Positions 49,785 through 57,007 of a stretch of DNA of 64,000 bases are shown here, piece by piece. The stretch's first letter is position 1, and each line of letters opens with the position of its first letter. This DNA comes from Candidatus Moranbacteria bacterium RIFCSPHIGHO2_01_FULL_55_24 (GTDB lineage: Bacteria > Patescibacteria > Paceibacteria > Moranbacterales > UBA1568), in the NCBI GenBank assembly GCA_001786575.1, contig MFRW01000005.1, positions 1-64,000 of the forward strand. Direction: 5' to 3'. Position numbers and translations under genes: made by a program. Below the pieces are notes generated by a model. It did not search any database, was not told where the DNA came from, and saw only the letters and a program-made list of their open reading frames with translations.

Positions 49785-50870
49785 ATGTATCAGAAAACTG
49801 CAAGAATCTTCTTTCTCGGGATGTTCTTGTTTTCTTTTTTCTCGCCGCTGCCGGCGGACGGCGCGGGTTTGGTGCCCTGCGGCCAGAATGTGAACGATCC
49901 TGCCACCGATATCGATGAGTCGGCAAAATGCACCATGTGCCATCTCGTGGTGGCCGGAAACGGGATCATCAACTGGCTCATGGGGATCATGACGATCCTC
50001 GCGATCGCGATCGTCTTCGCTATGGCGATCTATTACATCATCTCGGCCGGGAACCAGGGGATGATGGAGACCGCCAAAAGCGGCATCAAGGCGGCACTCA
50101 TCGGGTTTGCGGTCATGCTTTCGGCCTGGCTTATCGTCAATACCACGCTCCGGATCTTCGGCGCTACTATTCCGGGACTTACTAGCTCTAGCGGAGGCTT
50201 CACCTTCACTTGCGATATCTCGTCTTCTGCCGGCACATCCAGCGCAGGCGCCGGAGCAGGTGCCGGAGCAGGCGTCGGAGCAGGTGCGCCAGCCGGAGGC
50301 GGTGCGGCCTGCGAGAACATCGATGCTGCCAAGGCGCGGCTTTCGGCAGGCGGTACGGTCTGCAACGGGACCGGTTCCTGCCCGTCTTGCAATACCCAGC
50401 CGTTCGATTCCTTGATCGAGAGGTATGCCAAGCAGTACAAAGTCTCTCCTGGACTGATCCGCGGAGTGATCGCTCGGGAATCAAGCTGTGATCGGATTAA
50501 GGAGAAGAAGGAGAGCGACGGCAGTTCAAGCTGCGGGCTGATGCAGGTGAATACGCGTTCTTCTACATACTCCTGCGCCCAATTGAAAGATTCAGCCACG
50601 GGGATCATGGAGGGGACGCGTATCCTGGCAGCGGCTTACTCTACAGCACAAAGCCTGAAAGCCAAGTATGGCAATAGGGTGACCGTGAACGAACTCGCAG
50701 CAGCGATTCATAACGCGGGAGCGGGAGAGAGCGCGGCGAGCGTCGACTGTTCGTCGGCGAGCGGTTGGCCCACTATCCCGAAATGGGGATGCCCTATCAA
50801 TCCAGGGAACGCTCAATTCAATGCGTGCGCCATCAGGGATTACGCTTGCAATGTCGGAGCGTGTAAATAG
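49785..50870 (+). CDS. VirB2/TrbC-like pilin domain fused to a VirB1-like lytic transglycosylase
   Basis: 361 residues. A signal peptide (1-26) and a two-Cys segment (CTMC) are followed by two membrane helices (about 62-86 and 100-121) with the pilin-type loop IISAGNQGMMETAKSGIKAALIG. Then comes an Ala/Gly/Ser linker (about 147-175) and an SLT domain: YKVSPGLIRGVIARESS with catalytic Glu232, CGLMQVN at 250-256, and a C-terminal AAAIHNAGAGE for the usual YNxG-like motif. Six or more cysteines in the SLT part suggest disulfides. VirB1 opens the wall for the apparatus; here it is tethered in the membrane by a pilin-like domain. It leads the pilin island. Confidence 0.88.
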   Translation: MYQKTARIFFLGMFLFSFFSPLPADGAGLVPCGQNVNDPATDIDESAKCTMCHLVVAGNGIINWLMGIMTILAIAIVFAMAIYYIISAGNQGMMETAKSGIKAALIGFAVMLSAWLIVNTTLRIFGATIPGLTSSSGGFTFTCDISSSAGTSSAGAGAGAGAGVGAGAPAGGGAACENIDAAKARLSAGGTVCNGTGSCPSCNTQPFDSLIERYAKQYKVSPGLIRGVIARESSCDRIKEKKESDGSSSCGLMQVNTRSSTYSCAQLKDSATGIMEGTRILAAAYSTAQSLKAKYGNRVTVNELAAAIHNAGAGESAASVDCSSASGWPTIPKWGCPINPGNAQFNACAIRDYACNVGACK

Positions 50871-50882
50871 CTTTTAGGAACG

Positions 50883-51167
50883 ATGATGTTTCACGCAGCA
50901 CTTGTCTCTGTGGCCCATGCCGGAGCGATCACGGACGCGACACCGGTCGCCGGCATCCTTCAGAATGTTTTGGAATTTCTGTTGTCAATCGTTGGCGTGC
51001 TTGGTATAATCGGGTTAGTTATCGCTGGATTCCTGTATCTGTCGGCCGCCGGGAATATGAGGCAGACGAATCTTGCCAAGACGATGACAGTCGCTTCGCT
51101 CATCGGCATCATAATCGCCTTGGGAGCGCTGGTCATCGTTTCACAGTTAAGCAAATTCTTCAGTTAA
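50883..51167 (+). CDS. VirB2/TrbC-like pilin
   Basis: 94 residues, 12 bases after the fusion gene. A short N-terminal hydrophobic leader (to about residue 14) is followed by two membrane helices (LEFLLSIVGVLGIIGLVIAGFLYLSAAGN and VASLIGIIIALGALVIVSQL) with the SAAGN-type loop between. This is the VirB2/TrbC pilin layout: both helices are packed in the filament. It is very close in sequence to the second module of the 52109 gene. Confidence 0.87.
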   Translation: MMFHAALVSVAHAGAITDATPVAGILQNVLEFLLSIVGVLGIIGLVIAGFLYLSAAGNMRQTNLAKTMTVASLIGIIIALGALVIVSQLSKFFS

Positions 51168-51238
51168 GAGCAGAACGTAAAAATAAAAACAGAGCGCCTC
51201 GCAGGGAGGCCTCGTACATGGAAGGAGGTGAGAGAAGT

Positions 51239-51607
51239 ATGACACAAATCAAAAAAGCTTTGTACGGCGCATACGCTACCGCGTTGGCTTTGTCTCCTTT
51301 GGCGGCATCCGCACAATGGGGCCAGGGCATCAGTAATGCTGGCGAAGCAGATCTCCCGAGCGGAAGCATCATCGGTATCATCGAACAGACCATGTACTGG
51401 CTTCTGGCCATCTTGGGTTTCATCGGTATTATCGGTTTCGTTATCGCTGGTATTCTCTATCTCACCGCAGCTGGCGATGAGAGCCAGATCGAGAAGGCCA
51501 AGAATGCTATGACGTATTCCATCATCGGCGTCATCGTCGCTCTGATCGGTTTCGTTATCATCCAGGCTGTCACGCAGTGGCTCGGTGGAGGAACCTCCAG
51601 TTTCTAA
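51239..51607 (+). CDS. VirB2/TrbC-like pilin, highly expressed
   Basis: 122 residues from the ATG at 51239, fixed by a near-perfect AAGGAGGTGA ribosome site nine bases upstream. A signal peptide (about 1-24, ending ASAQ) is followed by a short polar part and two membrane helices (MYWLLAILGFIGIIGFVIAGILYLTAAGD and SIIGVIVALIGFVIIQAV). The AAGDESQIEKAKNAM loop is typical of this pilin group. The strong ribosome site and the following terminator suggest it is the major subunit. Confidence 0.88.
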   Translation: MTQIKKALYGAYATALALSPLAASAQWGQGISNAGEADLPSGSIIGIIEQTMYWLLAILGFIGIIGFVIAGILYLTAAGDESQIEKAKNAMTYSIIGVIVALIGFVIIQAVTQWLGGGTSSF

Positions 51608-51629
51608 GGACCACTTGTCCGGACCAAAG

Positions 51630-51659
51630 CAATCCGCCTGCAAGGCGGATTGTTTTTTT
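51630..51659 (+). terminator. terminator after the third pilin gene
   Basis: CAATCCGCC and GGCGGATTG form a nine-pair stem followed by TTTTTTT. Transcripts of the first three pilin genes should largely stop here. Confidence 0.92.
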
Positions 51660-51700
51660 ATGCGGAAAAGAGTAGTATGGAGGCAGTAATAAAAGGATTT

Positions 51701-52099
51701 ATGTCCAAAAAACAAATACAAAGAAGCCTTCTATCCGTATTCTCAATTCTCCTGTTCGCGGGCGCGGTGCCTGTCCTTCAGGCGGTGACCACTTGCCCCA
51801 CAGGCTATAATTTAGTTTCCGGAGTCTGTATTCCGAGTAACACCGGATTGCCTGACACGCCCGTCATCGACATTATCGGCGAGTTCATGTTCTGGCTCCT
51901 TTCCATCTTCGGAATGCTGGCGGTCATCGCTTTCGTGATTTCCGGTATCCAGTACATCACTTCGGCCGGCGATGAGGGCCAGGCCGAGACAGCCAAGAAC
52001 AACATGAAGTACGCTATCATCGGCGTCATCGTCGCATTGAGCGGACTCGTTATCATCCAGGCTGTAGAGGGGGTACTTACTGCGACGCCTGGTTTCTAA
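51701..52099 (+). CDS. VirB2/TrbC-like pilin with a small Cys-containing N-terminal part
   Basis: 132 residues from the ATG at 51701, which has AAAGGA just upstream. A signal peptide (about 1-28, LFAGAVPVLQA) is followed by a short segment with two cysteines (TTCPTGYNLVSGVCIPS). The two pilin helices are FMFWLLSIFGMLAVIAFVISGIQYI and AIIGVIVALSGLVIIQAV, with SAGDEGQAETAKNNM between. In-frame ATGs at 51650 and 51677 are upstream alternatives inside or near the terminator and are not used. Confidence 0.86.
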   Translation: MSKKQIQRSLLSVFSILLFAGAVPVLQAVTTCPTGYNLVSGVCIPSNTGLPDTPVIDIIGEFMFWLLSIFGMLAVIAFVISGIQYITSAGDEGQAETAKNNMKYAIIGVIVALSGLVIIQAVEGVLTATPGF

Positions 52100-52108
52100 T
52101 ACGGGACT

Positions 52109-53014
52109 ATGCAAAACACAAAAAAATTCTCACGGAACCTCCTAGCGGCAATATTGTTTTTCTTGGTGAGCGCAGGATTCGCCGGCATAGCGGAGGCCCA
52201 GCAGCCAGGCACAACAGCCACTTGTCGAGCAGTAAGCGGGACCTGTATTCCTGGTAGTCCCCATCCGCAATATTCTAGTTGCGGTCATGATTGGGGGCGG
52301 CTGGATTGTGCGGAGAGTTACAAGTGCTGCACGCTGAAAACCAGTACGACATCTGCCAACACTAACGCTAACGCCAATACCACAGGAGGCACTACTTCTC
52401 CGACAGGTGGCGGAGGAGGCGCTCCCAAAGCAGGCAACGGCGGCGGAGCAACTGCACCGAATGCTCTCGGCGGCGGAAATGCCACATCGACATCGATAAA
52501 CATTACGAATCCCCTCAAGTTCGAAACAGTCGAGGAAGTGGTGACGAGCCTTCTGGGGACGCTCCAGGGCATCGTCGTGATTCTCGCCTTGGTATTCATC
52601 GTCATCGGTGCGCTTCTCTATATCACTTCGGCTGGGGATGAGGGCCGGATAAAGACCGCCAAAGCGGCTATCACGGCGGCGCTTATCGGTCTGGCTATCG
52701 CGCTGGCCGCGCCATCGTTCTTGAAGGAAATAGGAGGAATCCTGGGCTGGGGCGCAGTCGATAGCAGCGCCGCGGCGGGAGCGCAGACGCTCTCGGAGAT
52801 CGCGATGAATGTCTTGAATTTCCTCCTCTCGATTGTCGGCGTACTGGCGATCATCATGCTCATCGTAGGCGGCATCATGTACCTCACCGCTGCCGGAGAC
52901 GAGGACCGGGTCGATACCGGCAAGAACATCGTGAAGTATGCGATCATCGGTATTATCGTGGCTTTCGCCTCTCTCGTGATTGTCAGCCAATTGGCAAAAT
53001 TCTTCGCACCGTAA
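52109..53014 (+). CDS. double VirB2/TrbC-like pilin fusion with Cys-rich head
   Basis: 301 residues. A signal peptide (1-31) is followed by a six-Cys segment (about 39-76, CRAVSGTCIPG ... CAESYKCC), then an Asn/Thr/Gly linker (77-130). First pilin module: VVTSLLGTLQGIVVILALVFIVIGALLYITSAGDEGRIKTAKAAI and ALIGLAIALAAPSF. Second module: MNVLNFLLSIVGVLAIIMLIVGGIMYLTAAGDEDRVDTGKNIV and AIIGIIVAFASLVIVSQL. Two complete pilin units in one chain would place two subunits at fixed ratio in a filament or at its base. It starts nine bases after the preceding gene and ends at a bidirectional terminator. Confidence 0.88.
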   Translation: MQNTKKFSRNLLAAILFFLVSAGFAGIAEAQQPGTTATCRAVSGTCIPGSPHPQYSSCGHDWGRLDCAESYKCCTLKTSTTSANTNANANTTGGTTSPTGGGGGAPKAGNGGGATAPNALGGGNATSTSINITNPLKFETVEEVVTSLLGTLQGIVVILALVFIVIGALLYITSAGDEGRIKTAKAAITAALIGLAIALAAPSFLKEIGGILGWGAVDSSAAAGAQTLSEIAMNVLNFLLSIVGVLAIIMLIVGGIMYLTAAGDEDRVDTGKNIVKYAIIGIIVAFASLVIVSQLAKFFAP

Positions 53015-53036
53015 AATTTGAGACGAGCGCAAAGAA

Positions 53037-53070
53037 AAAAGCGGTGAGTACAGATGTACTCGCCGCTTTT
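53037..53070. terminator. bidirectional terminator between convergent genes
   Basis: AAAAGCGG-t-GAGTAC-agat-GTACTC-g-CCGCTTTT; T's on both strands serve the pilin island (plus) and the 53090 gene (minus). Confidence 0.9.
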
Positions 53071-53089
53071 AGTTGGGTTGAAGCAGAAT

Positions 53090-53683
53090 CTAATCCGCTT
53101 TCTGTGTGATCCTCATCACGATTTCTCCCTGGTTGCCCTCGAAGGCTCCGGGACTCGGGACGACATTGATGCTTATCCCGATGCGCGATGGTTCATCCAG
53201 CACGAAGCTTCTTTTTCTTGGATCGAAGGCTTCGCCATGGTCGATACGCGCTATAGGCGCTGCCACGAGACGCATCTTCCTCACCGGTGCCTGATCGAGG
53301 AATTGCTTCTCGTACGGCTGGCCAGACCAGCTCTCGAGACTCATCCCTTGAGGAGGGATGGGCTGGGAGCTGATGATCCGGGTATGGTTATCATCCCAGA
53401 TTGCCAGCTGTATATTTGCGCTCTGGAGCTTGAGCTTATAGGTTCCGGGCTCCAATTCTTCGGACATGCACCACCCGGCGCTTTTCTTCCAGAGTGTTTC
53501 ATTCGGACTGCACGTGATGGTAGCGACCGTTTGGTAGCTAGTATCACTTTCCGAAGAAATCTTGGAAGCGATGCTTTGTATGAGCGCGATCGCGATTATG
53601 CCGATAATGAACCACTTCAGGACGCCAACTTCGTTGAATTTCCCAGTGACTAGGGTAGCCACGGATCCTTTCGGGTTAGACAT
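53090..53683 (-). CDS. membrane-anchored protein of unknown function, SPFH partner
   Basis: 197 residues. One membrane segment (about 20-38, VLKWFIIGIIAIALIQSIAS) is followed by a 150-residue extracytoplasmic or cytoplasmic beta-rich domain (ELEPGTYKLKLQSANIQLAIWDDN, with RKMRLVAAPIARIDHGEAF). Two cysteines occur (TCSPNETLWKKSAGWC). No family is recognised. Its start codon overlaps the stop of the SPFH gene (shared base at 53683), so they are translationally coupled and probably act together. Confidence 0.75.
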   Translation of the reverse strand: MSNPKGSVATLVTGKFNEVGVLKWFIIGIIAIALIQSIASKISSESDTSYQTVATITCSPNETLWKKSAGWCMSEELEPGTYKLKLQSANIQLAIWDDNHTRIISSQPIPPQGMSLESWSGQPYEKQFLDQAPVRKMRLVAAPIARIDHGEAFDPRKRSFVLDEPSRIGISINVVPSPGAFEGNQGEIVMRITQKAD

Positions 53684-54753
53684 TATTTTTTCTCCTGTTT
53701 CTGTCGCCGACGCTGGCGCAGATTCTTCTGAAGTTGATCCTCATCAGTTTTCTGTTCCTGCGTCAGATTGTTCATGAGTCCTGCAGCAGCGCCTGCTTGA
53801 GCAAGCGGGCTGCCGCCTTCCAGTGTGACAACGGTTCTCTCGCCTCGAGATGCCTGGACAGCAGCCAAAGCTTCTTGAACCGAAAGATTTCCGCCACCTG
53901 CTTCCATAAGGTGCTTGACCTGTCTTGCAAGGGTAGCAGTATCGGCCATATCTGAATCAGCCTCTGCCTTTTCCTCTGCGATCTTGGTTTTTGCAGCTTC
54001 CAATTTTTCAGGCAAGCGGATGCCGGCAATCTGGATATCACAGATGAGGATACCTGTTCCGGTTTTTTCCATCTGCTTTTGTAATTTCTCTTGCAAGTTA
54101 TTCGCGAAGTCCTGGCGCTTTTTGGCTAAGTCATCATACGGCATATCTGCCACGTCGTCTCGGATCTGATCTTCAGCCTCGAGTTGGAGCAGCTTGACCG
54201 GATCCTCCACATTGAGGAAAAGCGAAATACTCTCCACTTTGTAGGTCAGGCTGATATTGACGGTAATCGGCAGGCCTTCCTTATCGAGTACTTCTGAAGG
54301 GTTGATATCCAAGTTTCTCTTTTCGATAGAAACTTCGAGGACTTTTCCAAGCGGTTCCGGCCAATGCCAGCACCACCCTTCGCGGAAGATCTTCTTCTCT
54401 TCGCGGCGCCCGAGGAAAATCGGTATGCCGCGGTGCGCGATCTTTACTATCCGGAGTCCGCGCCGGAAAAAGTTTGAACCGATAAACAAACCGAAGAGAG
54501 CGACAAAAATATACTGGAGGCTCATGCCGAATAGCTTGAGATCGTGCAGTCCGCCGGTCAAGAGGGAAATGATTCCATTGACGAGGAGGGCGACCGCAAT
54601 CGCTACACCGAGCGACCACCAGAAACCGATAAGCAGATTGTCTTCTTCTGCAACTTGGATAACAATCGCTCGTTCCTCCCCGATATTCGAGGCTCTACGA
54701 ATGAGAGCATCATCGGACAAAGGAGGGGTCACGGGATTTTCTGTAGGTGACAT
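53683..54753 (-). CDS. SPFH/Band 7 domain membrane protein
   Basis: 356 residues from the ATG at 54753, with AAGGAG eight bases upstream. Two membrane segments (about 45-63 and 75-93) precede the SPFH domain (about 100-290: GWCWHWPEPLGKVLEVSIEKRNLDI, then ITVNISLTYKVESISLFLN, then IRDDVADMPYDDLAKKR, ILICDIQIAGIRLPEKLEAAKTKIAEEKAEAD). SPFH proteins form ring or cage assemblies in the membrane and often regulate FtsH-type proteases. The C-terminus is Gln/Lys-rich. It has its own promoter and a hairpin leader. Confidence 0.88.
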   Translation of the reverse strand: MSPTENPVTPPLSDDALIRRASNIGEERAIVIQVAEEDNLLIGFWWSLGVAIAVALLVNGIISLLTGGLHDLKLFGMSLQYIFVALFGLFIGSNFFRRGLRIVKIAHRGIPIFLGRREEKKIFREGWCWHWPEPLGKVLEVSIEKRNLDINPSEVLDKEGLPITVNISLTYKVESISLFLNVEDPVKLLQLEAEDQIRDDVADMPYDDLAKKRQDFANNLQEKLQKQMEKTGTGILICDIQIAGIRLPEKLEAAKTKIAEEKAEADSDMADTATLARQVKHLMEAGGGNLSVQEALAAVQASRGERTVVTLEGGSPLAQAGAAAGLMNNLTQEQKTDEDQLQKNLRQRRRQKQEKK

Positions 54754-54779
54754 TCGAATTCTCCTTGAAAAGTTGTTAA

Positions 54780-54826
54780 GGTGCCTATTTTGGACGGCTT
54801 TTGGCCGCGTCACAGATCTAGGCACC
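54780..54826 (-). promoter_or_regulatory. stem-loop in the SPFH leader
   Basis: On the minus strand GGTGCCTA and TAGGCACC close an inner GACGCGGC/GCCGTC hairpin, 26 bases upstream of the SPFH start. No T run follows, so it is not a terminator. Confidence 0.65.
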
Positions 54827-54846
54827 GCCTAAACTTGTAACGTGTC

Positions 54847-54875
54847 ACTATAGCATAAAAACGAATAAAAGTCAA
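54847..54875 (-). promoter_or_regulatory. promoter of the SPFH operon
   Basis: Minus strand: TTGACT (54870-54875), 17-base spacer, TATAGT (54847-54852). Confidence 0.78.
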
Positions 54876-54912
54876 TAATGGGCTTGTATAAGCTAAAAAG
54901 GCGGCAGAGCGG

Positions 54913-54941
54913 TTGACAAGAGCTCGTTTTCCGGCTAGAAT
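54913..54941 (+). promoter_or_regulatory. nusA promoter
   Basis: TTGACA (54913-54918), 17-base spacer, TAGAAT (54936-54941). Confidence 0.82.
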
Positions 54942-54966
54942 GGGCTTGTCCAGTCATGAGAGGTAT

Positions 54967-54998
54967 GAAAGTTCGCGGAAGCGAGCTTTTCTTTTTTT
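54967..54998 (+). terminator. intrinsic terminator in the nusA leader
   Basis: GAAAGTTCGC-ggaa-GCGAGCTTTT forms a nine to ten-pair stem with a GNRA-type loop, followed by CTTTTTTT. It lies between the nusA promoter and the nusA start, as an attenuator would. Confidence 0.75.
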
Positions 54999-55047
54999 CT
55001 CGGGGCACGGATATTTTTTATACGTAATCAAGCTAATCAAGAATCCT

Positions 55048-56385
55048 ATGCCACGCAAAAAAGTGCAGAAGGAAGAAAAGGAAGAAGATGTGCAGGAATC
55101 CGGGAGCCTCTCGGGACGCCTGGGCGAATTCGGCAGCGCAGTGATGCAGATCGCTGACGAGAAGAGTCTCTCCAAGGAGCGTGTCCTGGAAGTAGTGGAA
55201 GCCGCTCTCGCCGCTGCTTATAAGAAGGACTACGGCAAGAAGGGTCAGGTGATCCGCGCCCAGTTCGACGAAGTCTCCAAGAGCGCGTCGTTTTTCCTCG
55301 TGAAGGAAGTCGTTGATGAGACGACTCGCGAGTTCGTCGAAGAAGGTGTCGAAGAGGAGGAAGAAGCGGCTCCGGCCGAAGAAGCGGCTGACGAGGACCG
55401 CCTGCCTCGCTACAATCCGGAACGCGATATCACTCTGGAAGAGGCGAAGAAGATCCGCAAGGATGCCAAAGTCGGTGAAACCATCGAGATCGCTCTCCCG
55501 AGCGAAGAGAATTTCGGCCGCGTCGCCGCGCAGACCGCCAAGCAGGTGATCATCCAGCGCATCCGCGAAGCCGAACGCGAGACGATGTTCGAAGAATACA
55601 AGGAGAAGGAAGGCCAGGTCGTGAACGGCATCGTCCAGCGCGTCGAGGGCCGGAACGTCTTTGTCGATCTCGGCAAATCCATCGGCATCCTGTTCCCGTC
55701 GGAGCAGATCGAAGGCGAGCACTACCGCATCGGCCAGCACCTGAAGGTGTACCTGGTGCGCGTCGAGTCCGATACCAAGGGTCCCGGACTCCTCCTTTCC
55801 CGTACGCATCCGGAAATGGTGCGTCACCTGTTCACGCTCGAAGTGCCGGAAATCTTTGCCGGAACGGTAGAGATCAAGGCGATCGCCCGCGAAGCGGGTT
55901 CCCGTACCAAGATCGCTGTTTCCTCCACTGAAGAAGGCGTCGATCCGATCGGCTCCTGCGTGGGCCAGAAGGGGACGCGTGTCCAGGCCATCATCGATGA
56001 GCTCGGCGGCGAGAAGATCGATATCATCGAATGGAACGAAGACCCGATCAAGTTCATCAGCGCGGCTCTTTCCCCTGCGAAAGTCCTGGGCGCCGAACTG
56101 TTCGAGGAGGAGAAGCGGGCCGTGGTGACCGTTCCGAACGACCAGCTGTCGCTCGCGATCGGCAAGCGCGGCCAGAACGTGCGCTTGGCAGCCAAGCTTT
56201 CCGGCTGGAAGCTGGATGTGACCAGCAATGGCGAGCCGGAAGCGGCGAAGGAAGAAGGCGCTCCGGAAGAAAAGGAAGAAGAGAAGGAAGCGCCGAGCGA
56301 GGAAGCTCCTCTCGTCGAAGCGGAACCCGTAACGGAAGCGCCTCTCCCTGAAGCGGCTCCGGAAACGGAAGAGAAGGAAGCGTAA
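55048..56385 (+). CDS. nusA: transcription factor NusA with acidic insert and tail
   Basis: 445 residues from the ATG at 55048. NusA binds RNA polymerase and modulates pausing, termination and antitermination. The N-terminal domain (SLSKERVLEVVEAALAAAYKKDYG) carries an acidic Glu/Ala insert (about 95-115). The S1 domain (GIVQRVEGRNVFVDLGKSIGIL), KH1 (IAVSSTEEGVDPIGSCVGQKG) and KH2 (LSLAIGKRGQNVRLAAKLSGWKLDV) follow in the usual order. The last 65 residues are almost all Glu, Ala and Pro. It leads nusA-ppa-tig in one direction. The leader carries a terminator that NusA itself could act on. Confidence 0.96.
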   Translation: MPRKKVQKEEKEEDVQESGSLSGRLGEFGSAVMQIADEKSLSKERVLEVVEAALAAAYKKDYGKKGQVIRAQFDEVSKSASFFLVKEVVDETTREFVEEGVEEEEEAAPAEEAADEDRLPRYNPERDITLEEAKKIRKDAKVGETIEIALPSEENFGRVAAQTAKQVIIQRIREAERETMFEEYKEKEGQVVNGIVQRVEGRNVFVDLGKSIGILFPSEQIEGEHYRIGQHLKVYLVRVESDTKGPGLLLSRTHPEMVRHLFTLEVPEIFAGTVEIKAIAREAGSRTKIAVSSTEEGVDPIGSCVGQKGTRVQAIIDELGGEKIDIIEWNEDPIKFISAALSPAKVLGAELFEEEKRAVVTVPNDQLSLAIGKRGQNVRLAAKLSGWKLDVTSNGEPEAAKEEGAPEEKEEEKEAPSEEAPLVEAEPVTEAPLPEAAPETEEKEA

Positions 56386-56411
56386 ATCAAAACTCTAACT
56401 GTTCCAAACAT

Positions 56412-56945
56412 ATGAATCTTTGGCACGAAATCTCTCCTGGCAAGAATGTCCCGAACGTGATCAATGTGATCATCGAATGTCCCAAGGGAACGAAGAACAA
56501 GTATGAGATCGACAAGGAAACCGGCCTCATCAAGCTGGATCGCGCGATGAAGACGAGCCAGGATTACCCGTTCGATTACGGTTTCGTTCCCCAGAGCCTC
56601 TGGGAGGATAACGACCCGCTCGACGTGGTGCTCCTCACCACCTATCCGCTCGCACCGGGCATCCTGGTGGAAGCCCGCCCGGTCGGCATCATGAACATGA
56701 TCGACGGCGGCGAAGGCGATGACAAGATCATCGCTGTCCCGAAGGACGACCCGCGTTTCGACAACGTGAAGAACTTAAACGATCTGAACCCGTACACGCT
56801 CAAGGAAATGCAGCATTTCTTCGAGACGTACAAGACGATCGACGGCAAGAAAGTCGTCGTGAAAGGATTCAAGAAGAAGGACGAGGCGCTCAAAGCCGTG
56901 AAGCGCGGCCTCAAGATATATCAGGACAAGTACGGCAAGAAGTAA
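56412..56945 (+). CDS. ppa: inorganic pyrophosphatase, family I
   Basis: 177 residues, usual length. It hydrolyses PPi to two phosphates. NKYEIDKETGLIKLDR, YPFDYGFVP, the metal-binding DNDPLDVVLL and DDKIIAVPKDDPR are the family motifs, with all catalytic acids present. The unusual extension is only the Lys-rich end (KGFKKKDEALKAVKRGL). It follows nusA by 26 bases. Confidence 0.97.
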   Translation: MNLWHEISPGKNVPNVINVIIECPKGTKNKYEIDKETGLIKLDRAMKTSQDYPFDYGFVPQSLWEDNDPLDVVLLTTYPLAPGILVEARPVGIMNMIDGGEGDDKIIAVPKDDPRFDNVKNLNDLNPYTLKEMQHFFETYKTIDGKKVVVKGFKKKDEALKAVKRGLKIYQDKYGKK

Positions 56946-57007
56946 GCCTTTAAGTTGACGGTTCCGACCGGCGGGAAATTCCCGGCCGGAGCCCATTTGA
57001 AAATGCT

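Noticed and set aside
50230..50300. Tandem GC-rich repeat of the form GCCGGAGCAG in the pilin-SLT gene
   Set aside because: It encodes the Ala/Gly linker between two domains and reads as low-complexity coding sequence, not a separate repeat element.
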